DNA of 30,434 nt from Thermodesulfobacteriota bacterium (GTDB lineage: Bacteria > Desulfobacterota > BSN033 > UBA1163), in assembly GCA_030024065.1 (NCBI GenBank), contig JASEIE010000011.1, forward strand, positions 1-30,434. Reading direction: 5' to 3'. Both the position numbers and the translations under genes were made by a program. Positions 14,107 through 21,539 of this stretch are shown piece after piece. The notes under the pieces were generated by a model. The model ran no database searches, was not told the DNA's origin, and saw only the letters and a list, made by a program, of their open reading frames with translations. Numbering within the stretch: position 1 is the first letter of the stretch; each line of letters opens with the position of its first letter.

Positions 14107-16059
14107 ATGACAGACATCCTTTTTAGCAGTTGGGGCGGAAAGGTTGTAGATAATCGCGGAAAACCCGAGGGAGAGAGGCAACCCGTCCCCAATCTCAATC
14201 TTCCCCTTGAATTCGACAGAGAGAAGAAGATCAAGGCCTTCATCGGATGGGATGGGATCGCCATCCGGGACCCTCAGGTCAATATCATCGACCTCATTCG
14301 GGCTTACCTGGAAGCAATCCAGAAAGAATCATGCGGAAAATGCACACCCTGCAGGGTGGGAACCCGGATTATGTCAACCCTTATGAACCGGATTGCAGAG
14401 GGGGAAGGAAAGACAGAGGATTTAGACCAGTTGAGATATTTAGGCGAGACGATTGAGAAGAGCTCCAAATGCAATCTGGGACAGACCGGACCCAAACCTG
14501 TGCTCCAGGCCATCGATCATTTTAAGGCCCAATTCTCAGATGCCATTCAGTCAAAGAAGAAGATCACGCGCGAAGAGTATAAGGTGAAGGTCACCGCTCC
14601 ATGCGAAAGCGCCTGCCCTTCGCATCTTCCCATCACCCGCTATGTCGAATTGATCAGGGAAGGGCGGTTCTCCGAAGCCCTTGCTGCCATCCGGGAAGCG
14701 ACCTGTCTTGCGGGAATTCTTGGGAGGGTCTGCGTTCGCCCCTGCGAGGATAACTGCCGCCGGCAGAATGTGGATGAATGCGTCTCCATCAAATGGCTCA
14801 AACGATTTGTGGCGGATTATGAACTGGAGAAAAGAAGGGAGCCGGGGAGCGCCAAAATTCCTTCCCAATCCGAGAGAGTGGCCATCATCGGAGCCGGCCC
14901 TGCCGGCCTCACCTGCGCCTACTACCTCGGCCTCAAAGGTTACCCTGTCACCATCTTCGAGAGGCTGGGTGAACCAGGAGGAATGGCAGCCGTTGGAATC
15001 CCTGACTACAGGCTTCCGAGAGATATTGTTAGATATGAAACAAACCTCGTGGAACAATTGGGCGTGGAGATCCGATACAACACCCAGGTGGGGAAGGACA
15101 TCACCCTCTCCCAGATCTTCGAGCAGGGATACAAAGCCATCTTCATCGGTGTGGGAGCCCACACCAATACCCCCATGGGTGTTGAGGGAGAGGATAAAGG
15201 ATATAAAGGATTCATCCCCGGAGTTTATTATCTCCTTGAGATCAACCTTGGAAGAGACCCCTATCCCGAAGGAAAGAAAGTCGTGGTCGTGGGAGGCGGA
15301 AATGTGGCGATCGACTGCGTTCGTTCTTCCTTTCGCATCGGCAAAGCAGATGTGAACCTGGTCTATCGCCGGACAAAGAAGGAGATGCCAGCGGATCGGG
15401 TGGAGATCCACGATGCCGAAGAGGAGGGCGTGAAGTTTCATTACCTCTGCAATCCGGTCCGGATCATTGAAAAGGATGGAAAAGTAGTCGGAATGGAATG
15501 TATCCGGATGGAATTGGGTGAACCGGATGAGAGTGGAAGGCGCCGGCCGGTCCCGATCAAAGGTTCGGAATTCTTCATCGAGGCCGATATCGTGATCCCA
15601 GCAATCGGGCAGGCGATCGACCTCTCCTTCCTCGAAGAGAAGGACGGGGTGAAAACGACGAAGCGCTCTACCATCGCTGTGCAGGAAGGAACGTTTCAGA
15701 CAAACCGCGCAGGGATCTTCTCCGCAGGGGATTGTGTGATCGGCCCGGATGTTCTCGTCCGCGGAGCGGGCCATGGAAAAAGGGCGGCCGAAAAGATCGA
15801 CGCCTTCCTACAAGGGATGGAAGTGAAGGAGTCAGAGGAGGAACGTTTAGAGGCCATCGTTGAAAAGATCAAGGTCTTTAACAAGGATGAAAAAATCGGG
15901 GTCCCGGGCGGGCAGAAGAGGGCGATGTTAGAGATGCTTCCCCCTGACTCAAGAAAGTGGATCTTCGATGAGGTGGAAAAGGGGTTATCCATTCCAACCG
16001 CATTGAAGGAAGCCGAGCGCTGCCTCCGGTGTGTGCGGGTAGGATTGTTTGCAGTGTAA
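14107..16059 (+). CDS. Fusion of NuoF C-terminal N3-cluster domain with GltD/NfnB-type FAD-NAD(P) oxidoreductase
   Basis: This is a 650-residue protein in the nuoE/nuoF position of the operon. Residues about 70-140 match the NuoF C-terminal domain with SCGKCTPCR (Cys76, 79, 82) and Cys122 in SSKCNLGQTGPKP, the N3 cluster ligands. The NuoF FMN/NADH domain (GRGGAGFPTG-type motif) is absent. From about 160 on it is a GltD-type protein: an Fe-S domain with Cys166, 170, 200, 209, 213, 217 and 225, the FAD motif AIIGAGPAGLTCAYYLGLKG (259-278), a second nucleotide-binding motif VVVVGGGNVAIDC (392-404) with YRRTKKEMPA (420-429, typical of NADPH-using relatives), and FAD motif GIFSAGDCV near 536-544. 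It ends with CLRCVRV. It probably feeds electrons from NAD(P)H, or possibly ferredoxin, into NuoG. AAGGGG precedes the ATG. Confidence 0.92.
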   Translation: MTDILFSSWGGKVVDNRGKPEGERQPVPNLNLPLEFDREKKIKAFIGWDGIAIRDPQVNIIDLIRAYLEAIQKESCGKCTPCRVGTRIMSTLMNRIAEGEGKTEDLDQLRYLGETIEKSSKCNLGQTGPKPVLQAIDHFKAQFSDAIQSKKKITREEYKVKVTAPCESACPSHLPITRYVELIREGRFSEALAAIREATCLAGILGRVCVRPCEDNCRRQNVDECVSIKWLKRFVADYELEKRREPGSAKIPSQSERVAIIGAGPAGLTCAYYLGLKGYPVTIFERLGEPGGMAAVGIPDYRLPRDIVRYETNLVEQLGVEIRYNTQVGKDITLSQIFEQGYKAIFIGVGAHTNTPMGVEGEDKGYKGFIPGVYYLLEINLGRDPYPEGKKVVVVGGGNVAIDCVRSSFRIGKADVNLVYRRTKKEMPADRVEIHDAEEEGVKFHYLCNPVRIIEKDGKVVGMECIRMELGEPDESGRRRPVPIKGSEFFIEADIVIPAIGQAIDLSFLEEKDGVKTTKRSTIAVQEGTFQTNRAGIFSAGDCVIGPDVLVRGAGHGKRAAEKIDAFLQGMEVKESEEERLEAIVEKIKVFNKDEKIGVPGGQKRAMLEMLPPDSRKWIFDEVEKGLSIPTALKEAERCLRCVRVGLFAV

Positions 16060-16223
16060 CCCCCCTCACCCTAACCCTCTCCCGCAAGGGGAGAGGGGAT
16101 TTATTGGTAGATGAGGGTAGCTCATATTGAAACCCTCCCCCCTGACGGGGGAGGGAAAGCCCTGAACCATGTGAGGTTCAGGACAGTCATGCACCCTATG
16201 TAGTGCATGGGGTGGGGGTGAGT
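16060..16223. repeat. Cluster of four hairpins between the NuoF/GltD gene and nuoG
   Basis: Four palindromes follow one another: CCCTCTCCC/GGGAGAGGG (16075-16097), CCCTCCCCC/GGGGGAGGG (16133-16155), CCTGAACC/GGTTCAGG (16161-16182) and CATGCAC/GTGCATG (16188-16209). The outer ends CCCCCTCACCC and GGGGGTGAG are also complementary. It looks like a composite dispersed palindromic element and may affect message stability between the two cistrons. Confidence 0.7.
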
Positions 16224-16240
16224 GAAGGATAGTATAAAAG

Positions 16241-18868
16241 ATGGTTAAGCTGACGATTGACGGAAAAGAGATCACGGCAAAACCAGACCAGGCGATTCTG
16301 GAGGTAGCCAGAGAGAATGGGATCCATATTCCCACCCTCTGTTACCAGAAGAGATTGACCCTGATCAAATCGTGCCGTATCTGTCTGGTCGATGTAGAGG
16401 GCGCGGAGATACCCATGGCCTCCTGCGCCACGCCTGTTGTTGACGGAATGGTGGTCCATACACGAACAGAACGCGTGGAGAAGATGAGGATCGAGGCCCT
16501 GAAATTCTTGCTTGTCAATCATCCCCTGGACTGTCCGGTCTGCGATGCAGGAGGGGAATGCGAGCTTCAGAACCGCACCTATGAGTTTGGAATCGAGAAG
16601 AATGAGTTTCCACCCGAGAAGATCGAGAGGCCTCCTTCGGAGTATGGCACTCCGCTGATTCGACAGTGGCGGGATCGATGTGTCATGTGCCTGCGCTGTG
16701 TTCAGGCCTGCATCGATGGTCCGGGAGCGGATGTGATCGAGGTGGCGGAACATGGATTTTCCTCTTCTATCAAGGCGGCGAGAAAAGAGAACTGTATCTC
16801 CTGCGGGGAATGCATACACATGTGTCCGGTGGGCGCCCTGACGGAGAATCTCGGGAAGATCAAGGGAAGGATATGGCAATTAGAGAGAGTCCAGACAACC
16901 TGTACCTTCTGCGGTTGCGGGTGTCAATTGGAGTTGAACACCCTCGGAAAGAAGAGACTGGTCAAGGTCACGACCATGGGTGAGGCCGGCGTCAATCGGG
17001 GAAGCCTCTGCGTCAAAGGAAGGTTCGGTTACGATTTCGTTCACCATCCTGACAGACTTCAGAAGCCCCTGATAAAAAAGTCCGGAGCCTTTGTGGAAGC
17101 CTCCTGGGATGAGGCGCTCGACCTGATCGCTACGAAACTCCATGAGGTGAAGGAGAAGTACGGCCCCCGGAGCATTGGAGGGATCTCCTCCTCAAGGGCA
17201 ACGAATGAGGAAAATTACCTCTTTCAGAAATGGATGCGAGCCTGCATCGGCACGAATCATATTGACAATGGGGCCCGACTCTCCAGCAGTTGCGCCCTTT
17301 ACGGAATGATGGCATCTCTCGGATGGGGGGCGATGACCCATTCGATGGAGGATGTGGCCAAAGCGGACCTCATCCTTCTCATTGGTGCGGATGTCTATGA
17401 CGACCACCTCATCTTCAGCAATAGGATGAGGGAGGCAGTCCGTTTCAACAACGCCAAGATCGTCCTGATCGATCCGCGAAAGATTCAATGGGAGAAATGG
17501 GCAGACCTCTGGCTGAGGCCACTGCCTGGGACCGATCTCGCTTTGATCAATGGCCTGATCCGTCTCCTGATTGAGAAGGGCGCTTTGTCGAAGGATTTTA
17601 TTGGGAAGAAGACAGAGGGTTTTGAAAAGATGCGCCTTTCGGTGGAGAGGTTTACGCCTGAGTTGGTGAGGGAGGCAACAGGAATCTCAACGGATGCTCT
17701 CGAAGCCCTTGCCTGTCTCTATCTATCGGCCAGAAGGAGGGCGATTGTCTTCGGGTCCGGGGTGATGCAGCATCTGAACGGAGCGGAGACGGTGAAGGCC
17801 CTCTGCAATCTGGCCCTGTTGACAGGAGAGACCGAAGAGGCCGGCGGGGGGCTCTACCCGATGCTCACCCAGAACAATGCTCAGGGCGCCTCTGATATGG
17901 GGACGCTATCTGAATTTCTTCCCGGCTATAGGAAGGTCGATGATGAAAAGACCCGCAAGAGGTTTGGAGAGGCGTGGAAAAGCAAGATTCCTTCAGAGCC
18001 AGGCCTCACCTACATGGAGATGTTTGATCAGATTTCCGATGGGAAGATCAGGGCTCTCTACCTCTTCGGTGAAGACCCCTTCATTACCCTTCCTAATCTG
18101 GAGCGCCTTAAGAACAGTCTCCATCAGCTCGATTTTTTAGTAGTTCAGGACATCTTCATGACCCACATCGGAAGTTATGCGCAAGTGGTCCTGCCAGGGG
18201 TAAGTTTTGCAGAGAAGGACGGAACCTTCACCAATATGGAGAGGAGAGTTCAGCGTGTGAGAAAAGGAATTTCTCCGGTGGGTGATTCCCGGCCTGACTG
18301 GCAGATCCTGTGTGAGCTGTCGAGGAGGATGGGTTATCCGATGGATTGTGAGGATCCTTGCGGGATCATGAAGGAGATTGCCCAACTGGTGCCCTTCTAT
18401 TCCGGTGTCACCTATTCCAATCTGGAGAAGGGCGGAGTTCAGTGGCCCCTCGGCAACGGGATAAGAAAGAGATTCAATGCGGTCGAATATGGAGAGATGG
18501 TTGAAAAAACCGATGATCAATACCCCTTATCGATTATTCCCGGAGGATTCCACTACCATTACGGAATCGGAACGACGAGCAAGAGGGCAGAGGGGTTGGC
18601 AAAGGTCTTTCCCGATTCGTGCATTGAGATTCATCCAAAGGATGCGGGCAGGGCAAAATTAGCAGACGGGGATAGGGTGAAGGTCGCCTCTCCAAGGGGG
18701 GAGGTGGAGACGGTCTGCCGGGTTTCCGGAGACCTGCCGGAAGGGGTGGCCTATTTTTCAGCCCCCTTCTTCCCGGTGTTTGTGAACGACCTTCTCGCCC
18801 ATGGGATTGATACTATCGGTCAGCGACCCGAATATAAGGTCTTCATCGGAAGAGTAGAGAAACGGTAG
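16241..18868 (+). CDS. nuoG: NADH-quinone oxidoreductase subunit G, formate-dehydrogenase-like with degenerate active site
   Basis: This 875-residue protein is similar along its entire length to the FdhA in this window. [2Fe-2S] ligands are Cys34, 45, 48 and 62, then His94-Cys98-Cys101-Cys107, two ferredoxin clusters (CVMCLRCVQAC, CISCGECIHMC), and a further [4Fe-4S] motif (CTFCGCGC ... SLCVKG). At the formate dehydrogenase Sec position it has Ser348 (GARLSSSC), and the adjacent catalytic His is also Ser, so formate turnover is not expected. The bisPGD-fold scaffold is retained (QNNAQGASDMG, GEDPFITLPNL). Its place between the flavoprotein fusion and nuoH fits complex I electron transfer from flavin to the Q module. 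AAGGA lies 11 bases before the ATG. It could instead be a second, non-canonical oxidoreductase, but the context argues for NuoG. Confidence 0.92.
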   Translation: MVKLTIDGKEITAKPDQAILEVARENGIHIPTLCYQKRLTLIKSCRICLVDVEGAEIPMASCATPVVDGMVVHTRTERVEKMRIEALKFLLVNHPLDCPVCDAGGECELQNRTYEFGIEKNEFPPEKIERPPSEYGTPLIRQWRDRCVMCLRCVQACIDGPGADVIEVAEHGFSSSIKAARKENCISCGECIHMCPVGALTENLGKIKGRIWQLERVQTTCTFCGCGCQLELNTLGKKRLVKVTTMGEAGVNRGSLCVKGRFGYDFVHHPDRLQKPLIKKSGAFVEASWDEALDLIATKLHEVKEKYGPRSIGGISSSRATNEENYLFQKWMRACIGTNHIDNGARLSSSCALYGMMASLGWGAMTHSMEDVAKADLILLIGADVYDDHLIFSNRMREAVRFNNAKIVLIDPRKIQWEKWADLWLRPLPGTDLALINGLIRLLIEKGALSKDFIGKKTEGFEKMRLSVERFTPELVREATGISTDALEALACLYLSARRRAIVFGSGVMQHLNGAETVKALCNLALLTGETEEAGGGLYPMLTQNNAQGASDMGTLSEFLPGYRKVDDEKTRKRFGEAWKSKIPSEPGLTYMEMFDQISDGKIRALYLFGEDPFITLPNLERLKNSLHQLDFLVVQDIFMTHIGSYAQVVLPGVSFAEKDGTFTNMERRVQRVRKGISPVGDSRPDWQILCELSRRMGYPMDCEDPCGIMKEIAQLVPFYSGVTYSNLEKGGVQWPLGNGIRKRFNAVEYGEMVEKTDDQYPLSIIPGGFHYHYGIGTTSKRAEGLAKVFPDSCIEIHPKDAGRAKLADGDRVKVASPRGEVETVCRVSGDLPEGVAYFSAPFFPVFVNDLLAHGIDTIGQRPEYKVFIGRVEKR

Positions 18869-18880
18869 GAGAGCTCTGAA

Positions 18881-19020
18881 AAACTACTATAAGCTCTCTT
18901 GATTACACAGATTTCAAAAAATGATTAAACAGATTTTTTTATTTCAATGCATTTCTTATCTGTGTAATCGTTTCGTAATCTGTGCAATCAGAGATTTCAG
19001 GATTTTTTCAGAAATCTCTT
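18881..19020. repeat. Dispersed repeat, copy 2 (inverted relative to copy 1), between nuoG and nuoH
   Basis: GATTACACAGAT (18901-18912) is the exact reverse complement of ATCTGTGTAATC (18958-18969). The right half, 18956-19019, is an inverted copy of 8269-8332 and includes the hairpin AGAGATTTC/GAAATCTCT (18990-18998 and 19011-19019) with a T-rich loop. Confidence 0.75.
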
Positions 19021-19034
19021 AGAGGAGAAGCAGG

Positions 19035-20054
19035 ATGCAGGTGTTATATCTTCTCATTGAGATGATTGTAAAGTGTGTGGCGGTCTTTGCTTGCCTGATG
19101 CTCTCCGTAGCCTATTTGACCTGGCTCGAGCGGAAGGTCCTGGGCCATATCCAGATCCGTTTTGGCCCTAATCGTTGCGGTCCCTTTGGACTGTTGCAGC
19201 CATTTTCCGACGGCATCAAGGCCTTCTTCAAAGAGGATCTTGTTCCGGGGAGGGCGGATAAAGCGATCTTCGTCCTCTCGCCCATGATCTCTATCATTGC
19301 GGCCATTGCTCTCTTTGCCGTGATCCCCTTTGGAGATCAATTTACCATTCCCGGGACGAACTGGGTGGTCAAACTTCGGATTGCGGACATCGATGTCGGG
19401 CTTCTTTACATCTTCGGCATCGCCTCCCTCGGAGAATTCGGAATAATCCTGGGAGGATGGTCTTCCGGCAACAAGTATGGTCTGACCGGTTCTCTGCGGG
19501 CCGCCGCGCAGATGATCAGTTATGAGGTCGCCCTTGGCCTTTCGATCATCGGTGTGATCATCCTCTCCGGAAGTCTAAGGCTTACCGAGATCATCAGCTT
19601 GCAGGCCGGAGGATTCTGGAACTGGAATATCTGGTATCAACCTGTCGCTTTTGTTCTCTATATCATCTGTGGTCTGGCAGAGATCAACCGGACCCCCTTT
19701 GACATGCCTGAGTCAGAGTCAGAGCTGGCCTGCGGATTCAATATTGAATACAGCAGTATGAAATTTGCCCTCTTCTTCATGGCCGAATATGCCCATATGA
19801 TCACGATGGGTGCGTTAGCCGTGACCCTCTTCTGGGGCGGATGGCAGGCTCCCCTGCCGCAGCTCGATTTCATTCCCGGAGTGGTCTGGTTCTGTGCAAA
19901 GCTCTTTGTCTTCTGTTTCTTCTTCATCTGGCAGAGGGGGACCTTCCCCAGGCTCCGGTATGATCAGATCATGAAGTTCGGCTGGAAGATTCTGTTTCCT
20001 CTGACCCTGGTCAATCTTGTGGTCACCGCATTGATCGTTTCATTGAAGGGGTAA
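19035..20054 (+). CDS. nuoH: NADH-quinone oxidoreductase subunit H
   Basis: This 339-residue membrane protein has about eight helices and forms the quinone tunnel entrance and the heel of the membrane arm. ND1-family landmarks are AYLTWLERKVLGHIQIRFGP near residue 26, LLQPFSDGIKAFFKED, GSLRAAAQMISYEVALGLS and EINRTPFDMPESESELACGF with FNIEYSSMKFALFFMAEYAH. All conserved acidic loops are intact. AGAGGAG lies 7 bases before the ATG. Confidence 0.96.
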   Translation: MQVLYLLIEMIVKCVAVFACLMLSVAYLTWLERKVLGHIQIRFGPNRCGPFGLLQPFSDGIKAFFKEDLVPGRADKAIFVLSPMISIIAAIALFAVIPFGDQFTIPGTNWVVKLRIADIDVGLLYIFGIASLGEFGIILGGWSSGNKYGLTGSLRAAAQMISYEVALGLSIIGVIILSGSLRLTEIISLQAGGFWNWNIWYQPVAFVLYIICGLAEINRTPFDMPESESELACGFNIEYSSMKFALFFMAEYAHMITMGALAVTLFWGGWQAPLPQLDFIPGVVWFCAKLFVFCFFFIWQRGTFPRLRYDQIMKFGWKILFPLTLVNLVVTALIVSLKG

Positions 20055-20100
20055 GTCAGGGATCAGGGGGGTTAGAGAAAAAGATTTAAAGGGGTTGAAA

Positions 20101-20514
20101 ATGATACTCCCATTATTAAAAGGTTTGAAATTCACATTAGGCCGGTTCTTCTCCAGACCGATCACGATCCAGTATCCGGAGGAGAAGGTGCCTCCTGCGA
20201 AACGCTGGAGGGGAATTCAATATTTTGAGAAGGATGAGCAGGGGAAGACGAAATGCGTGGCCTGTGGCCTCTGCATGGCGGTCTGTCCTTCCCAGTGCAT
20301 CACTATTGAGACGGCCGAGGATGAGGAGGGCAGACGTTACCCCCTCACCTATGAACTGGATGTACTGAGATGCATCTTCTGCGGTTATTGTGAGGAGGCC
20401 TGTCCGGTCAATGCCATTTTTATGGGAAAGAATTATGAGTGGGTGGAAGAGCAGAGGACGCCTTTTCTCATGACCACGGAGAAGCTTCTGGAGCAGAAGA
20501 AGTTCAACCCATAA
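20101..20514 (+). CDS. nuoI: NADH-quinone oxidoreductase subunit I
   Basis: This 137-residue subunit carries two [4Fe-4S] clusters (N6a and N6b) that link NuoG to NuoB. The motifs are CVACGLCMAVCPSQC and CIFCGYCEEACPVNA, with the typical YPLTYELDVLRC between them and a short N-terminal amphipathic segment (LLKGLKFTLGRFF) that lies on the membrane arm. The ATG at 20101 has AAAGGGG 6 bases upstream; a TTG two codons earlier is a less likely start. Confidence 0.95.
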   Translation: MILPLLKGLKFTLGRFFSRPITIQYPEEKVPPAKRWRGIQYFEKDEQGKTKCVACGLCMAVCPSQCITIETAEDEEGRRYPLTYELDVLRCIFCGYCEEACPVNAIFMGKNYEWVEEQRTPFLMTTEKLLEQKKFNP

Positions 20515-20522
20515 TTATAAAA

Positions 20523-20553
20523 GAGCATAGAGCATAGCGCATAGGGCAAAGCG
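20523..20553. repeat. Tandem heptamer repeat GAGCATA between nuoI and nuoJ
   Basis: The units GAGCATA, GAGCATA, GCGCATA, GGGCAAA follow each other. It is one arm of the spacer-repeat type; I see no complementary arm before nuoJ. Confidence 0.5.
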
Positions 20554-20590
20554 TAATTAACAGAAAAAAAAGAAAATCTGGAGTAAAACA

Positions 20591-21118
20591 ATGGCTGAAA
20601 ATTTTGGGATCCTCTTCCAGTGGTTGATCTTTATGGGGGCGGCCTTTCTCTCGATCATTGCCTCCCTGCTGGTCATTACTCGAAAAAACCCCATCCACAG
20701 TGCGCTCTTCATGGTTCTGACCTTGCTCTGTGTCGCTGTGATCTACCTGTTGCTATACAGCCCGTTCATTGCCATTGTCCAGGTGGTTGTCTACGCGGGT
20801 GCGATCGTGATGCTCATTGTCTTCGTCATCATGCTTCTCGATCTGGAGACCGAACTGCGTTCCAGGTTGAAAATCGTTTATTCAAAGGTCATCGGAGGCT
20901 TTTTGGCCGTCCTGTTTCTCTTTGGGATCCTCTACTCTGTCGTGGCCAAATCCCCGACAGGCAAGACAGGTCCCTATACGACCGAAAAGATGGCCGCCAA
21001 TGTAAAAGCAGTGGGTGAGGTTCTTTTCACGCAATATCTTTTTCCCTTTGAGATTGTCTCCATCCTGCTCGTAGCGGCCATTATCGGCGCCGTCATTCTG
21101 AGCAAAAAAAGGAAGTAA
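20591..21118 (+). CDS. nuoJ: NADH-quinone oxidoreductase subunit J
   Basis: This 175-residue membrane protein has five helices. ND6-family features are RKNPIHSALFMVLTLLCVAV in helix 2, the FIAIVQVVVYAGAIVMLIVF segment (pi-bulge region of helix 3) and LFTQYLFPFEIVSILLVAAI near the end. It closes with a basic tail (SKKRK). GGAG lies 8 bases before the ATG, and nuoK follows after a 12-base gap. Confidence 0.95.
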   Translation: MAENFGILFQWLIFMGAAFLSIIASLLVITRKNPIHSALFMVLTLLCVAVIYLLLYSPFIAIVQVVVYAGAIVMLIVFVIMLLDLETELRSRLKIVYSKVIGGFLAVLFLFGILYSVVAKSPTGKTGPYTTEKMAANVKAVGEVLFTQYLFPFEIVSILLVAAIIGAVILSKKRK

Positions 21119-21130
21119 GGAGAGTTGACT

Positions 21131-21448
21131 ATGTGGGTCGTTCCAGCCATTCCGCCTGCCCTCTTTCTGATTCTGAGTGCCATCCTCTTCACGATCGGTG
21201 TGATCGGAGCGCTGACCCGTCGCAATGCGATCGTGGTGTTTATGAGTATTGAGTTGATGCTCAATGCGGTCAATCTGACCTTCATCACCCTGTCACGCTT
21301 TCTTCAGTCGATGGATGGGGTTCTCTTCGCTTTCTTTGTGATGGCGGTGGCGGCTGCTGAGGCAGCCGTCGGTTTGGCGATCTTTGTGATGATCTACCGT
21401 TCGAGAGAGACGATCAATATCGATGAGATCAATCTCTTAAAGTGGTGA
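21131..21448 (+). CDS. nuoK: NADH-quinone oxidoreductase subunit K
   Basis: This 105-residue protein has three helices and is the ND4L subunit. The two proton-path glutamates are in [14 protein letters not shown] (helix 2) and [17 protein letters not shown] (helix 3). The ATG at 21131 has AAGGAG 8 bases upstream; the in-frame TTG at 21125 is too close to that site. Confidence 0.95.
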   Translation: MWVVPAIPPALFLILSAILFTIGVIGALTRRNAIVVFMSIELMLNAVNLTFITLSRFLQSMDGVLFAFFVMAVAAAEAAVGLAIFVMIYRSRETINIDEINLLKW

Positions 21449-21451
21449 TCC

Positions 21452-21516
21452 AAATGCGGAATGCGGAATGCAGAATTCGGAATAAAAAATCCGAAATCCG
21501 CAATCCGAAATCCGCA
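21452..21516. repeat. Inverted word repeat TGCGGAA / ATCCGCA between nuoK and nuoL
   Basis: The left arm is three near-copies of the heptamer TGCGGAA plus TTCGGAA. After AAAAAA the right arm alternates ATCCGAA and ATCCGCA. The arms pair imperfectly to form a long hairpin just before the nuoL ribosome binding site. Confidence 0.65.
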
Positions 21517-21539
21517 ATGTCAGTTTAAAGGAGTCCTTC

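Noticed and set aside
14551..15774. 407-codon open frame on the minus strand, antisense to the NuoF/GltD fusion
   Set aside because: It is a shadow of a GC-biased coding frame. Its translation has no recognisable domain, and the plus strand has clear Fe-S, FAD and NAD(P) motifs.
20523..20553. CRISPR-like array in the spacer repeats
   Set aside because: Units are 7-12 bases, degenerate and without unique spacers; no cas genes are present.
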